DNA of 64,000 bases from Streptomyces spinosisporus (GTDB lineage Bacteria; Actinomycetota; Actinomycetes; Streptomycetales; Streptomycetaceae), in assembly GCF_022698145.1 (NCBI RefSeq), contig NZ_JALDAX010000025.1, positions 1 through 64,000 of the forward strand. Direction: 5' to 3'. Numbering within the stretch: position 1 is the first letter of the stretch; every line of letters begins with the position of its first letter. Below are positions 54,455-62,591 of the stretch, in pieces. A program made the position numbers and the translations under genes. The notes below the pieces were generated by a model, which worked only from the letters and a program-made list of their open reading frames with translations, was not told where the DNA came from and ran no database searches.

Positions 54455-56191
54455 ATGAGCAAGACCACGACCGCCGCCACGCCCCCCGAGCGGGCCGACG
54501 AACCCGACCTCGGCGCCGCCGGCTCCCAGCTGTCCACCGCCCCCCGGGAGGAACCCCCCAACCTGCCCGCGATGGGCGTCATCGGCTGGGCCCGGTGGTT
54601 CTGGCGGCAGCTGACCTCGATGCGGGTCGCGCTGCTGCTGCTCCTGCTCCTCTCGCTCGGTGCGATCCCCGGTTCGCTGATCCCGCAGTCCGGCACCGAC
54701 GAGACGAAGGTCGCCGACTTCCGCAAGGCGCACACCGTCCTCGCGCCCGTCTACGACAGGCTCGGCCTCTTCCACGTCTACAGCTCGGTGTGGTTCTCCG
54801 CGATCTACATCCTGCTGTTCGTCTCCCTGGTCGGCTGCATCATCCCGCGCACCTGGCAGTTCGTCGGCCAGCTGCGCGGCCGCCCGCCGGGCGCACCCAA
54901 GCGGCTGACCCGGCTGCCCGCGTACACCACCTGGCGCACCGACGCCCGGCCCGAGCAGGTCCGCGAGGCCGCGCTCGCCCAGCTGAGGAAGCGCCGCTTC
55001 CGCGCGCACCTCGCCGGTGACGCCGTCGCCGCCGAGAAGGGCTATCTGCGCGAGGTCGGCAACCTCGCCTTCCACATCGCGCTGATCGTGCTGCTGATCT
55101 CCTTCGGCTGGGGCCAGCTCTTCAAGTCCGAGGGCAACAAGCTCGTCGTCGAGGGCGACGGCTTCTCCAACACCGCGACGCAGTACGACGACTTCAAGTC
55201 CGGCAACCTCTTCACCATCGACGACCTGGTGCCGTTCAGCTTCACCCTGGACAAGTTCACCGGCACCTACGAGGCCAGCGGGCCCAACAAGGGCACCCCC
55301 CGCCTCTACCAGGCCGCCATCGACTACAGCGTGGGCGCCTACGGCAAGGACCAGAAGGACCTGGTCAAGGTCAACGGCCCGCTGTCGATCGGCGACGCGA
55401 AGGTCTACCTCACGGCCCACGGCTACGCGCCCGTCATCACCGTCCGCGACGGCAAGGGCAAGGTCGTCTACCACGACGCCGTCCCCCTCCTTCCGCTCGA
55501 CTCCAACGTCACCTCCACCGGCGTCATCAAGGTCCTCGACGGCTACGCCGACGCCAAGGGCGTCAGCGAGCAACTGGGCATCAAGGCCTTCCTGCTGCCC
55601 ACGTACACCCCGGGCAACGAGACGGCCTCCACATTCCCCGCGCTGAAGAACCCGGTGCTGAACCTGGAGCCGTACCACGGCGACCTCGGCGTCAACTCCG
55701 GCATCCCGCAGAGCGTGTACCAGCTCGACAAATCGCATGTGAAGGGCTTCAAGGACGCCAAGGGCGCCCAGCTCAGGGCCAATCTGAAGCCCGGCCAGAC
55801 CATGAAGCTCCCGAACGGCGCCGGCTCGGTCACCTACGACGGCACCAAGCAGTGGGCGAACTTCCAGATCGTCCAGCAGCCGGGCACCGACTGGGCGCTC
55901 GGCGGCGCGCTCGTCGCCATCTTCGGTCTCGCCGGCTCCCTGTTCATCCAGCGCCGCCGCGTCTGGGTGCGGGCGGTCAAGGGCGCCGACGGCGTGACCG
56001 TCGTGGAGATGGCCGGGCTCGGCCGCAGCGAATCCGCCAAGGTGCCCGAGGAACTCGGCGACCTCGCCCAGATCCTGTACGACAAGGCGCCGGGAGCGCC
56101 CGAGAGCGACGACGCCCCCGACGACTCCTCAGACCAAGACGACACCACCCCCGACCCTCACGTCGTACCTGCCGAAGGGGCTGAGAAGTGA
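54455..56191 (+). CDS. resB: Cytochrome c biogenesis protein ResB (Ccs1)
   Basis: A 578-aa protein. After a disordered N-terminus it has TM segments at about 45-70 (SMRVALLLLLLLSLGAIPGSLIPQ), 105-125 and 205-225. A large extracytoplasmic domain (about 230-470) follows and a last TM at about 480-500 (WALGGALVAIFGLAGSLFIQRRRVWV). The acidic C-terminal tail is cytosolic. With CcsB it forms the haem-handling complex that attaches haem to apocytochrome c outside the membrane. It overlaps ccsB (GTGA). Confidence 0.95.
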   Translation: MSKTTTAATPPERADEPDLGAAGSQLSTAPREEPPNLPAMGVIGWARWFWRQLTSMRVALLLLLLLSLGAIPGSLIPQSGTDETKVADFRKAHTVLAPVYDRLGLFHVYSSVWFSAIYILLFVSLVGCIIPRTWQFVGQLRGRPPGAPKRLTRLPAYTTWRTDARPEQVREAALAQLRKRRFRAHLAGDAVAAEKGYLREVGNLAFHIALIVLLISFGWGQLFKSEGNKLVVEGDGFSNTATQYDDFKSGNLFTIDDLVPFSFTLDKFTGTYEASGPNKGTPRLYQAAIDYSVGAYGKDQKDLVKVNGPLSIGDAKVYLTAHGYAPVITVRDGKGKVVYHDAVPLLPLDSNVTSTGVIKVLDGYADAKGVSEQLGIKAFLLPTYTPGNETASTFPALKNPVLNLEPYHGDLGVNSGIPQSVYQLDKSHVKGFKDAKGAQLRANLKPGQTMKLPNGAGSVTYDGTKQWANFQIVQQPGTDWALGGALVAIFGLAGSLFIQRRRVWVRAVKGADGVTVVEMAGLGRSESAKVPEELGDLAQILYDKAPGAPESDDAPDDSSDQDDTTPDPHVVPAEGAEK

Positions 56192-57288
56192 CTCTCGCCA
56201 CCGGAACCGAGCTGGCCACCGCGGCCAACGAACACCTCGCGAACATCAGCAACACGCTGATCTACTCCGCGATGGCCGTCTACACCCTGGCCTTCTTCGC
56301 CTACATCGCCGAATGGCTCTTCGGCAGCCGCAGCAAGGTCGCGCGCACCGCGGCCGCGCTCACCACCAAGGCGGAGAAGACCAAGAGCGCCCCGGCCGTC
56401 ACCGTGAAGACGGCCGGCGGCACCGCCGTACTGGAGCGGCCCAAGGTCGTCGTACGCTCCTCGGCCGGCTCGCGTGACGTGCCGGACGGGCCCGGGGCGC
56501 ACGGCGGGGACGAGCAGGGCGATCTCTACGGGCGTATCGCCATCTCGCTCACCGTGCTCGCCTTCCTCGTGCATCTCTGCGGTGTGATCGCCCGCGCGGC
56601 CTCGGTGGAGCGGGCGCCGTGGGGCAACATGTACGAGTTCAACATCACCTTCTCCACCGTCGCCGTCGGTGTGTACCTGACGCTGCTCGCGCTGAAGAAG
56701 AACGTCCGCTGGCTCGGCCTGTTCCTGGTCACGACGGTCCTCCTCGATCTCGGCATCGCCGTCACCGTCTTGTACACCGCCAGCGACCAGTTGGTTCCCG
56801 CCCTTCACTCGTACTGGCTCTACATCCACGTCTCCACGGCCATCCTGTGCGGCGCGGTCTTCTACGTGGGTGCGGCGGGCACGCTGCTCTACCTGTTCAA
56901 GGACTCCTACGAGACCAAGCTGGAGAACGGCGGCACGCCCGGCCGGTTCGCGACGTCCTTCCTGGAGCGGATGCCCGCGTCCTCGTCCCTCGACAAGTTC
57001 GCCTACCGCCTGAACGCCGCCGTCTTCCCGCTGTGGACGTTCACGATCATCGCGGGCGCGATCTGGGCCGAGTCGGCCTGGGGCCGCTACTGGGGCTGGG
57101 ACCCCAAGGAGACCTGGGCGTTCATCACCTGGGTCGCCTACGCCTGCTACCTGCACGCCCGCGCCACCGCCGGCTGGAAGGGCCGCAAGGCCGCCTATCT
57201 GGCCCTGATCGCCTTCGGCTGCTGGCTGTTCAACTACTACGGCGTCAACATCTTCGTCTCCGGCAAGCACTCCTACGCGGGCGTGTGA
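56188..57288 (+). CDS. ccsB: Cytochrome c-type biogenesis protein CcsB (CcsA/ResC)
   Basis: A 366-aa integral membrane protein of the haem-handling family. The signature WAESAWGRYWGWDPKETWAFITWVAYACYLHARA contains the tryptophan-rich WWD region, flanked by conserved His at HSYWLYIHVSTAI and the C-terminal end GVNIFVSGKHSYAGV. An about 70-residue charged insertion follows the first TM. The GTG at 56188 overlaps the resB stop. It completes the System II operon. Confidence 0.95.
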   Translation: MTLATGTELATAANEHLANISNTLIYSAMAVYTLAFFAYIAEWLFGSRSKVARTAAALTTKAEKTKSAPAVTVKTAGGTAVLERPKVVVRSSAGSRDVPDGPGAHGGDEQGDLYGRIAISLTVLAFLVHLCGVIARAASVERAPWGNMYEFNITFSTVAVGVYLTLLALKKNVRWLGLFLVTTVLLDLGIAVTVLYTASDQLVPALHSYWLYIHVSTAILCGAVFYVGAAGTLLYLFKDSYETKLENGGTPGRFATSFLERMPASSSLDKFAYRLNAAVFPLWTFTIIAGAIWAESAWGRYWGWDPKETWAFITWVAYACYLHARATAGWKGRKAAYLALIAFGCWLFNYYGVNIFVSGKHSYAGV

Positions 57289-57297
57289 CCTGCGCGC

Positions 57298-58273
57298 TCA
57301 GCCGACCGTGATCGAGTCGAGCTTGGCGCGCAGATACGCATGCGAGTCGACCGGTGGGTGGGCGATCCTGCCCACCGGCGCCGGCACGGACTCCACCAGG
57401 GTGCCCGGGGTGCACTCGCCGAAGTAGACGAGGGACATCAGCTCCTCCGAGGGCGCGTCGGCGGGCGGCGGCAGCACCCGGTGCCGCCCGGAGCGCCAGC
57501 GGTCGCCGGTCCAGCGGGCCAGCAGATCACCGATGTTGACGGTCAGGGCCGCCGGATCGTAGGGCGCGTCCTCCCAGCCGCCCTCGTCCGTCCACACCTG
57601 CAAGCCCCCCTTGCCCGCCTGCCGGTCCAGGACGGTCACCGTGCCGAAGTCGGTGTGCGGGCCGATACGGAACTGGCCCGGCTGCGGCGCGCCGAGGACG
57701 TCCGTGCCCGGATACCAGTTGATGTTGAAGCCGTACGTCGGGTGGTCCATGTGCCGGGAGAAGAAGTCCGGTTCCAGGCCCAGGGCCTCGCCCAGCAGCG
57801 ACAGCAGCTGTTTCTCCAGCTCGGCCATCCGCTCCAGGTACTCCTCGCACAGCGCCTCGAGCTCCGGCACCTCGGCGGGATACACATTGGGCGCGTACCA
57901 CTCGGCGTTGACGACCGGGTCCTCGAAGGGCTCGTGCGTCGCGAAGGTCAGCGACTCCTTGAGGTCCGGCGGGGTCGGCGTGCCCTCCGCGCCACCGTTG
58001 GCCTCGGCGCCGGGCCCGAGCCAGCCGCGGCCGCCCACCTTCGCCTCGTACGGCCGCTTGGCCTCGACGGGCAGCGTGAAGAACGTCCGCGCGGCCGCCC
58101 GGATGCGGGCGCGCAGCGCGGGGTCGACGCCGTGCCCGGTGACCAGCAGGAACCCGGCCCGCTGCAGGGCCTCGTCGACGGTACGGGCGATCCGTGCGCG
58201 CTCCTCGGGGCCGCCCTCCAGCCAGGGCCGCAGGTCGACGGTGGGGATACGGGGGGGCAGGGGTGTCAGTCAC
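57298..58273 (-). pseudogene. 2OG-Fe(II) oxygenase (IPNS-like), frame broken in a G7/C7 tract
   Basis: Read continuously from GTG 58273, the frame (VTDTPAP) fails after codon 6; one extra C in the tract 58251-58257 shifts it. Removing one C restores an uninterrupted 324-aa protein: RIPTVDLRPWLEGGPEE, RAGFLLVTGHGVDP, then the iron site GPHTDFGTVTVLDR (His, Asp) and distal His in RSGRHRVLPP. This is the isopenicillin N synthase-like dioxygenase family. Downstream of the tract no ATG/GTG/TTG precedes GTG 58038, from which a 246-aa fragment lacking the N-terminal domain could be made. Sequencing error, mutation or phase variation are the options. The start overlaps the deaminase stop by 8 nt. Confidence 0.75.
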
Positions 58274-58715
58274 CGATGTCCTCATTCCACAGGGCCGGGT
58301 TGTCCTTGACGAAGTCGCGCATCATCGCGGCGCACCCGGGATCGTCGAGCAGCACGATCTCCACGCCGTGCTCGGCCAGCCAGTCGTGCCCGCCGTGGAA
58401 GGTGGCCGCCTCGCCGACCACGACCCGCGAGATCCCGAACTGGCGGACCAGGCCGGAGCAGTACCAGCACGGCGAGAGGGTGGTCACCATCGTCGTGCCG
58501 CGATACGACCGCTGCCGTCCCGCCGCGCGGAACGCGGCCGTCTCCGCGTGCATCGAGGGGTCGTCGTCCTGGACGCGCCGGTTGCGGCCCCGTCCGAGGA
58601 GGGTGCCGTCGGCGCCGTAGAGGGCGGCGCCGATCGGGATGCCGCCCTCCGCGAGCCCGGCGCGGGCCTCCTCGACGGCGGTGGCGAGCCAGGTGCGTGC
58701 CTGTGCCTGATCCAT
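58266..58715 (-). CDS. Cytosine deaminase (Fcy1-type nucleoside deaminase family)
   Basis: A 149-aa zinc-dependent deaminase. The zinc site is HAE (His56, Glu58) and PCWYC (Cys83, Cys86). The C-terminal block RVVVGEAATFHGGHDWLAEHGVEIVLLDDP...DFVKDNPALWNEDIGD resembles yeast cytosine deaminase rather than tRNA adenosine deaminase. It would convert cytosine to uracil or a related pyrimidine/purine base. ATG 58715 starts MDQAQARTWL. It overlaps the start of the oxygenase gene. Confidence 0.88.
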   Translation of the reverse strand: MDQAQARTWLATAVEEARAGLAEGGIPIGAALYGADGTLLGRGRNRRVQDDDPSMHAETAAFRAAGRQRSYRGTTMVTTLSPCWYCSGLVRQFGISRVVVGEAATFHGGHDWLAEHGVEIVLLDDPGCAAMMRDFVKDNPALWNEDIGD

Positions 58716-58806
58716 GGTTCTCACTGTCCAGGGGTCGGGGCGCGGGGGCAACGCCGGGCTTTGGCCCGCGGTGGCGTGTGTGGCGTGTGCGGCGTGTGGC
58801 GGACGG

Positions 58807-59706
58807 TCAGCGCAGGGTGACCCGGCTCGGGCCGTTGAAGGGGGCGTAGCAGGTCACCGTCCTCGGGGTGCGCAGGACGTCGTCCTCGGCGAACAGGGTG
58901 CGTACGGCGTCGAAGGAGATGGTGCCGCTGACGACCGGGGCGACGCGGTCGTAGAAGAGACGGGCCGGTTCGGGCAGCGGGTCACCGGGCTCGCCCTCGG
59001 CCTCGCCCCAGACGTCCCACAGCAGGGTCTCCACCTTGTTCAGGGCGGCGAGGTCGAGGCGGATGTTGCCGCAGACGTAGCGCTCGCCCCAGAACGGACC
59101 CTGCTCCGGCGGGTGCAGCCCGAAGGTCTCCGGGTCCGCGCCGTCCTCGCGGATCGCCCGCCATGCCTCGCCCGCGACGAGGAAGCGGTCGCGCGGGACG
59201 TCCATCGGGTCGAAGCCGGGCTTCCAGTGGTCGGTGAGGAGGGGATCGGCGAGTTCGGCGTCGGCGAGCAGCCAGCCCCGCGCGTCGTCCCAGTACTCGG
59301 TGACGACGTGGTCGACGTGGAAGCCGTCGGACCCGAAGTAGTCGGCGAAGCCGACCCGGACGCGGGCGGGGACGCCGGCGTGACGCAGGAGCGAGACGTG
59401 CAGCAGGGCGAAGTCCCGGCAGGTCCCGACGAACCGGTCGCCCACCTCGCGCCGTTGGGGCAGCGGGGCGTCGTTCCGGGCGACGAGCGTGCGCAGGATG
59501 TCGTCGATGTAGCGGGTCTCGGCGTCGTTGTGCAGACGGTCGGCCGGGTGGGTGTGGCCGAAGAGTTCGCCCTCCATGCGGTGGATGAGCAAGTCCCTTG
59601 TGATGCGGGCGAGTTGTGCGGGGTCTCGCGGAAGTCCGGTGTAGAGGTGGGCGAGTTCGCCGGGGTCGGAGAAGGTGCTCTGCGTGGTGTGGAAGGCGAG
59701 GGACAC
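58807..59706 (-). CDS. Transglutaminase-like domain protein
   Basis: A 299-aa protein of the transglutaminase/papain-like superfamily. The triad is Cys96 in FVGTCRDFALLHVSLLRHAGVPARVRVGFADYF, His133 in FHVDHVVTEYW and Asp149 in WLLADAELADP. The N-terminal 80 residues are helical and the C-terminal 120 carry no motif I know. Bacterial relatives can be peptidases or hydrolases. A 15-bp palindrome lies 67 bp upstream. Function unknown. Confidence 0.82.
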   Translation of the reverse strand: MSLAFHTTQSTFSDPGELAHLYTGLPRDPAQLARITRDLLIHRMEGELFGHTHPADRLHNDAETRYIDDILRTLVARNDAPLPQRREVGDRFVGTCRDFALLHVSLLRHAGVPARVRVGFADYFGSDGFHVDHVVTEYWDDARGWLLADAELADPLLTDHWKPGFDPMDVPRDRFLVAGEAWRAIREDGADPETFGLHPPEQGPFWGERYVCGNIRLDLAALNKVETLLWDVWGEAEGEPGDPLPEPARLFYDRVAPVVSGTISFDAVRTLFAEDDVLRTPRTVTCYAPFNGPSRVTLR

Positions 59707-59772
59707 GAAGCCTCACTCTCGGCGTCATCGGCCACGTGTTCGAATGCGGGCCGGTGCGGTTCACCGTGTCAA

Positions 59773-59787
59773 ATTTCCCCGGGAAAT
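59773..59787. promoter_or_regulatory. ATTTCCCCGGGAAAT palindrome upstream of transglutaminase gene
   Basis: A 7-bp inverted repeat about one central base, in a short AT-rich patch (59770-59790). It is 67 bp before the transglutaminase start, where an operator would be expected. Confidence 0.45.
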
Positions 59788-59796
59788 GTCCAGTTG

Positions 59797-59840
59797 GCGG
59801 ATGGACGGGCGGACGGATGGGCGGACGGATCGGCGGACCG
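59797..59840. repeat. Degenerate 11-12-bp GGCGGATGGAC repeats
   Basis: Several loosely tandem copies of GGCGGA(T/C)GGA between about 59797 and 59840, between the palindrome and the end of the MerR gene. A low-complexity array without obvious function. Confidence 0.6.
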
Positions 59841-59856
59841 AAGGGTGCGCCGGCGC

Positions 59857-60570
59857 TCAGGCGGGGTCGTCCGCGAGGTACGCGTGCAGTGCCCCCGCCC
59901 CTTCGAGCATCGCCCGTGTCCGCTCCGTCAGGGCCTGCCCGCGTGCGGTGATCGCCGACCGCAGCGCTGCACTGCTGCCCTCGCGGCGCAGGCCCTCCAG
60001 GACCGGGCGGATCTGGTCCAGGAGGTAGTGGCTGCGGCGCAGGGTGTGGATGAGGCGGGCGTCGCGCACGTCCGCCGGGCTGTAGGTGCGGTACCGCGTC
60101 CCGCGCTCCCGCCCGGGCGCGAGCAGCCCCGCCGCCTCCCACACCCTGAGGGCGGAGGGCCGCACCCCGAGCAGCGCGGCGACCTCCCCGACACGCAGCG
60201 CGCCGGGGCCGGGCAGCGGCTGCGGTTCCGCCCGCGCGAGCGCCTCCAGTGCCTCGCTCGCCGCCCGCAGATCCGACCGCTCGGTGTGCAGGGCGGCATG
60301 CGCGGCGTCCACGAGGGCGAGGGCGCCGGGCACGTCACCGGCGTGCACGGTGCGCATGATCCGCGTCGCCGCCACCGGGCCGTACCCCTTCGCCAGGGTG
60401 CGGTACGTCAGCAGCGCGCGCCGGTGCACCTGCGTGAAGGTGCGGTAACCCGACCCGGTGCGGACGGCCACCGGAAGGACGCCCGCCTCCTCGTAGTTGC
60501 GGATCTGCTGGGTGGAGACGCCGACCAGCCGGGCGAGGTCGACGGGGCGCAAGCGGTCGGCGTCCTTCAT
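59857..60570 (-). CDS. MerR-type regulator with two HTH domains (TioE family)
   Basis: A 237-aa regulator with two MerR-like HTH domains in one chain. The first is RPVDLARLVGVSTQQIRNYEEAGVLPVAVRTGSGYRTFTQ (about 8-47), the second is LRVGEVAALLGVRPSALRVWEAAGLLAPGRERGTRYRTYSPADVRDARLI (about 125-175). This matches proteins annotated as TioE-family regulators, named after a thiocoraline-cluster regulator. Two DNA-binding domains in a monomer could recognise paired sites without the usual dimer. ATG 60570 opens MKDADRLRPV. Its target is unknown. Confidence 0.82.
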   Translation of the reverse strand: MKDADRLRPVDLARLVGVSTQQIRNYEEAGVLPVAVRTGSGYRTFTQVHRRALLTYRTLAKGYGPVAATRIMRTVHAGDVPGALALVDAAHAALHTERSDLRAASEALEALARAEPQPLPGPGALRVGEVAALLGVRPSALRVWEAAGLLAPGRERGTRYRTYSPADVRDARLIHTLRRSHYLLDQIRPVLEGLRREGSSAALRSAITARGQALTERTRAMLEGAGALHAYLADDPA

Positions 60571-60625
60571 CTGGGTGAAGGGTACGCACTCGGCCGGGGA
60601 CGCCGTCACCGGCGGTGCCCCAGCC

Positions 60626-61600
60626 CTACGCGTTCACCCTGAGCAACAGCTTCCCCGTGCTCGTGCGCGTGCCCATCAGGCGGTGTGCCTCCGCGGCTTC
60701 CTCCAGGGCGAACTCGGCGGTCACCGGCAGGGACACGGTGCCGTCCGCGACCTTGGCGAAGGCCCGCTCGGCGAGGGTGCGCAGCTCGTCGGGGGCCGTC
60801 GCCGCCAGGGTGAGGATCGAGAAGCCGCCGACCGAGATCCCGGACGGGTACAGCTCCGGCTGCCCCACGCTCCAGGCCGGCGCCGAGCTCGCGTTGCCGA
60901 AGGAGACCAGGCGCCCGAAGACCGCGAGCGAGGCCAGGCTGTCGCGGAAGGTCTCCCCGCCCACGGGATCGAGCGCGAGGTCGACGCCACGGCCGCCGGT
61001 GGCAGCCCGTACCGCCTCCGTGAAGGCGCCGACGAACACCTCGTCGTAGCCGTGCTCGCGGGCGTAGGCCGCCTTGGCCCCGCCCGACACCACCCCGTAC
61101 ACCGCCCCGGCGCCCGCGGCCCGCGCCAACTGCCCGACCACCGTGCCGACTCCGCCCGCGGCGCCCTGCACGAGCACGCTCTCGCCCGGCTGCAGCCGGC
61201 CCACCGCATGCACGAGGGCGTACGCCGTCGGCAGCACGGTGGGCAGCGTCGCCGCGGTGCGCAGGTCGAGCCCGGCCGGGACCGGGAACACCGTCGCCGC
61301 GTCCGCGAGCGCCACGTCCGCGTAGCCGCCGCTGTCCGTCAGGGCCGTCACCTCCTGCCCGGCGGACAGGCCGGTGACGCCCTCGCCGGTCGCGCGGATC
61401 CGGCCGGACACCTCCAGGCCGGGCACGAACGGCAGCCGCGGCACCCGGTACCCCTCACCGCGCGCCTTCAGGTCCGCGAAGTTCACGCCGGTGTACGCCA
61501 CGTCGACGCTCACCTGGCCGGGGCCCGGCTCGGGGACCTCCGCCTCCACGACCTTCAGGACCTCGGGGCCGCCGTACTCCTGGAACTCGACCGCACGCAT
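60626..61600 (-). CDS. Quinone oxidoreductase (zinc-type MDR)
   Basis: A 324-aa medium-chain dehydrogenase/reductase: MRAVEFQEYGGPEVLKVVEAEVPEPGPGQVSVDVAYTGVNFADLKARGEGY opens the GroES domain. VQGAAGGVGTVVGQLARAAGAG is the NADP site at about 148-169. It lacks structural zinc cysteines, as in NADPH:quinone reductases. ATG 61600 has GAGGAG 6 nt upstream. It diverges from an ArsR-type gene with shared palindromic sites, so it is likely repressed by it. Confidence 0.88.
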   Translation of the reverse strand: MRAVEFQEYGGPEVLKVVEAEVPEPGPGQVSVDVAYTGVNFADLKARGEGYRVPRLPFVPGLEVSGRIRATGEGVTGLSAGQEVTALTDSGGYADVALADAATVFPVPAGLDLRTAATLPTVLPTAYALVHAVGRLQPGESVLVQGAAGGVGTVVGQLARAAGAGAVYGVVSGGAKAAYAREHGYDEVFVGAFTEAVRAATGGRGVDLALDPVGGETFRDSLASLAVFGRLVSFGNASSAPAWSVGQPELYPSGISVGGFSILTLAATAPDELRTLAERAFAKVADGTVSLPVTAEFALEEAAEAHRLMGTRTSTGKLLLRVNA

Positions 61601-61614
61601 GCCGGCACTCCTCA

Positions 61615-61670
61615 CGAGTGTTCGATAGGAAGCGAACACTCGCGAGTGTATGGTTTTCGTCGAACACTCG
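61615..61670. promoter_or_regulatory. Palindromic operators between the quinone reductase and ArsR genes
   Basis: CGAGTGTTCG (61615-61624) and its complement CGAACACTCG (61633-61642) form a 10-bp inverted repeat. A second copy of CGAACACTCG is at 61661-61670, and ACACTCGCGAGTGT (61636-61649) is a perfect 14-bp palindrome. The sites fill the 92-bp divergent region. Confidence 0.75.
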
Positions 61671-61692
61671 GCAAGGCGTGAAGGAGCCCCGC

Positions 61693-62028
61693 GTGGCGCA
61701 GCGCACCGGTCATCGGGCCGCCCCCGAGCACACCCACCCCGACGACGTCCCCGTCCTCACCGCGCTCGCGGCGCTCGCCGATCCCGTACGCCTCGTCCTG
61801 GTAAGGGAGTTGGCGGGCTCGGGCGACTGGACGCGCAGCTGCGGCAGCTTCGACGTGCCGGTCGGCAAGGCGGCGCTCAGCCATCACTTCGCGGTGCTCA
61901 GGGGCGCCGGTCTCGTGGAACAGCGCGACGAGGGGCCACGGCGCGTCAACCGCCTGCGCAGAACGGAGTTCGAGGCCCGCTTCCCGGGTCTGCTGGACCT
62001 CGTCCTGCGGGAGACGCCGACGGCCTGA
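61693..62028 (+). CDS. ArsR-family transcriptional regulator
   Basis: A 111-aa winged-helix protein. VLTALAALADPVRLVLVRELAGSGDWTRSCGSFDVPVGKAALSHHFAVLRGAGLVEQRDEGPRRVNRLRRTEFEARFPGLLDLVL covers the ArsR domain. There is no metal-binding Cys pair on the recognition helix, although a single Cys is present in WTRSCGS, so a thiol-based or organic signal is possible. GTG 61693 has AAGGAG about 6-7 nt upstream. It diverges from the quinone reductase gene. Confidence 0.88.
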   Translation: MAQRTGHRAAPEHTHPDDVPVLTALAALADPVRLVLVRELAGSGDWTRSCGSFDVPVGKAALSHHFAVLRGAGLVEQRDEGPRRVNRLRRTEFEARFPGLLDLVLRETPTA

Positions 62029-62074
62029 GCGAAGGGGCCGACGGCCTGAAGGAGACGGCCTGAAGGAGAGGGGC

Positions 62075-62503
62075 CTACTCCTTGTCGCCGCTCTCCCGGT
62101 TCCCCTTGTTCTCCTTGTCCCCCTCGTTCCCCCGCTCCCGGCGCCGCAGTTCCTCCTCGCGGCGGCGCAGGTCGGCCTCCCAGTCCTTGAGGAGGGCCTC
62201 GTCCTTCTTGTTCTCCTCCTTGAGGGACTTCAGGAACTCGGGATTGTCGTCGGGGGCGACGAACTCGGTGCGGTGGTTGCGGTGCCACTCGGAGGGTGTG
62301 GAGCCGCCCGGGGCGCCCTGGCGCACCTTGCCGGCCACGAGCCAGGCGACGGGGCCGACCAGCACCTCGCCGAACAGCAGGATGATGATGACCCAGACCA
62401 CCTTGGGCAGCCCGCGCACCTGCTCCTCGGGGGTGTTCAGACAGTCGATGAAGGCGAAGATCCACAGCGCCAGGACCAGCAGGAACGGCAGATACCTGAG
62501 CAT
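62075..62503 (-). CDS. PLDc_N-type membrane protein with charged C-terminus
   Basis: A 142-aa protein. Two transmembrane helices (YLPFLLVLALWIFAFIDCL and VVWVIIILLFGEVLVGPVAWLVAG) correspond to the phospholipase D N-terminal (PLDc_N) domain without a PLD catalytic part. The cytosolic tail (about 75-142) is highly charged and probably helical (FLKSLKEENKKDEALLKDWEADLRRREEELRRRERG). ATG 62503. Such proteins are common in actinobacteria; function unknown. Confidence 0.8.
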   Translation of the reverse strand: MLRYLPFLLVLALWIFAFIDCLNTPEEQVRGLPKVVWVIIILLFGEVLVGPVAWLVAGKVRQGAPGGSTPSEWHRNHRTEFVAPDDNPEFLKSLKEENKKDEALLKDWEADLRRREEELRRRERGNEGDKENKGNRESGDKE

Positions 62504-62591
62504 GGTGGTGCGATCCCCCATCGGACGGCGGCGGGGCACTGTCCGGCCCCGGTGACGGGGTCAGGGTAGCGGGTGGCAGATACTGGGACGC

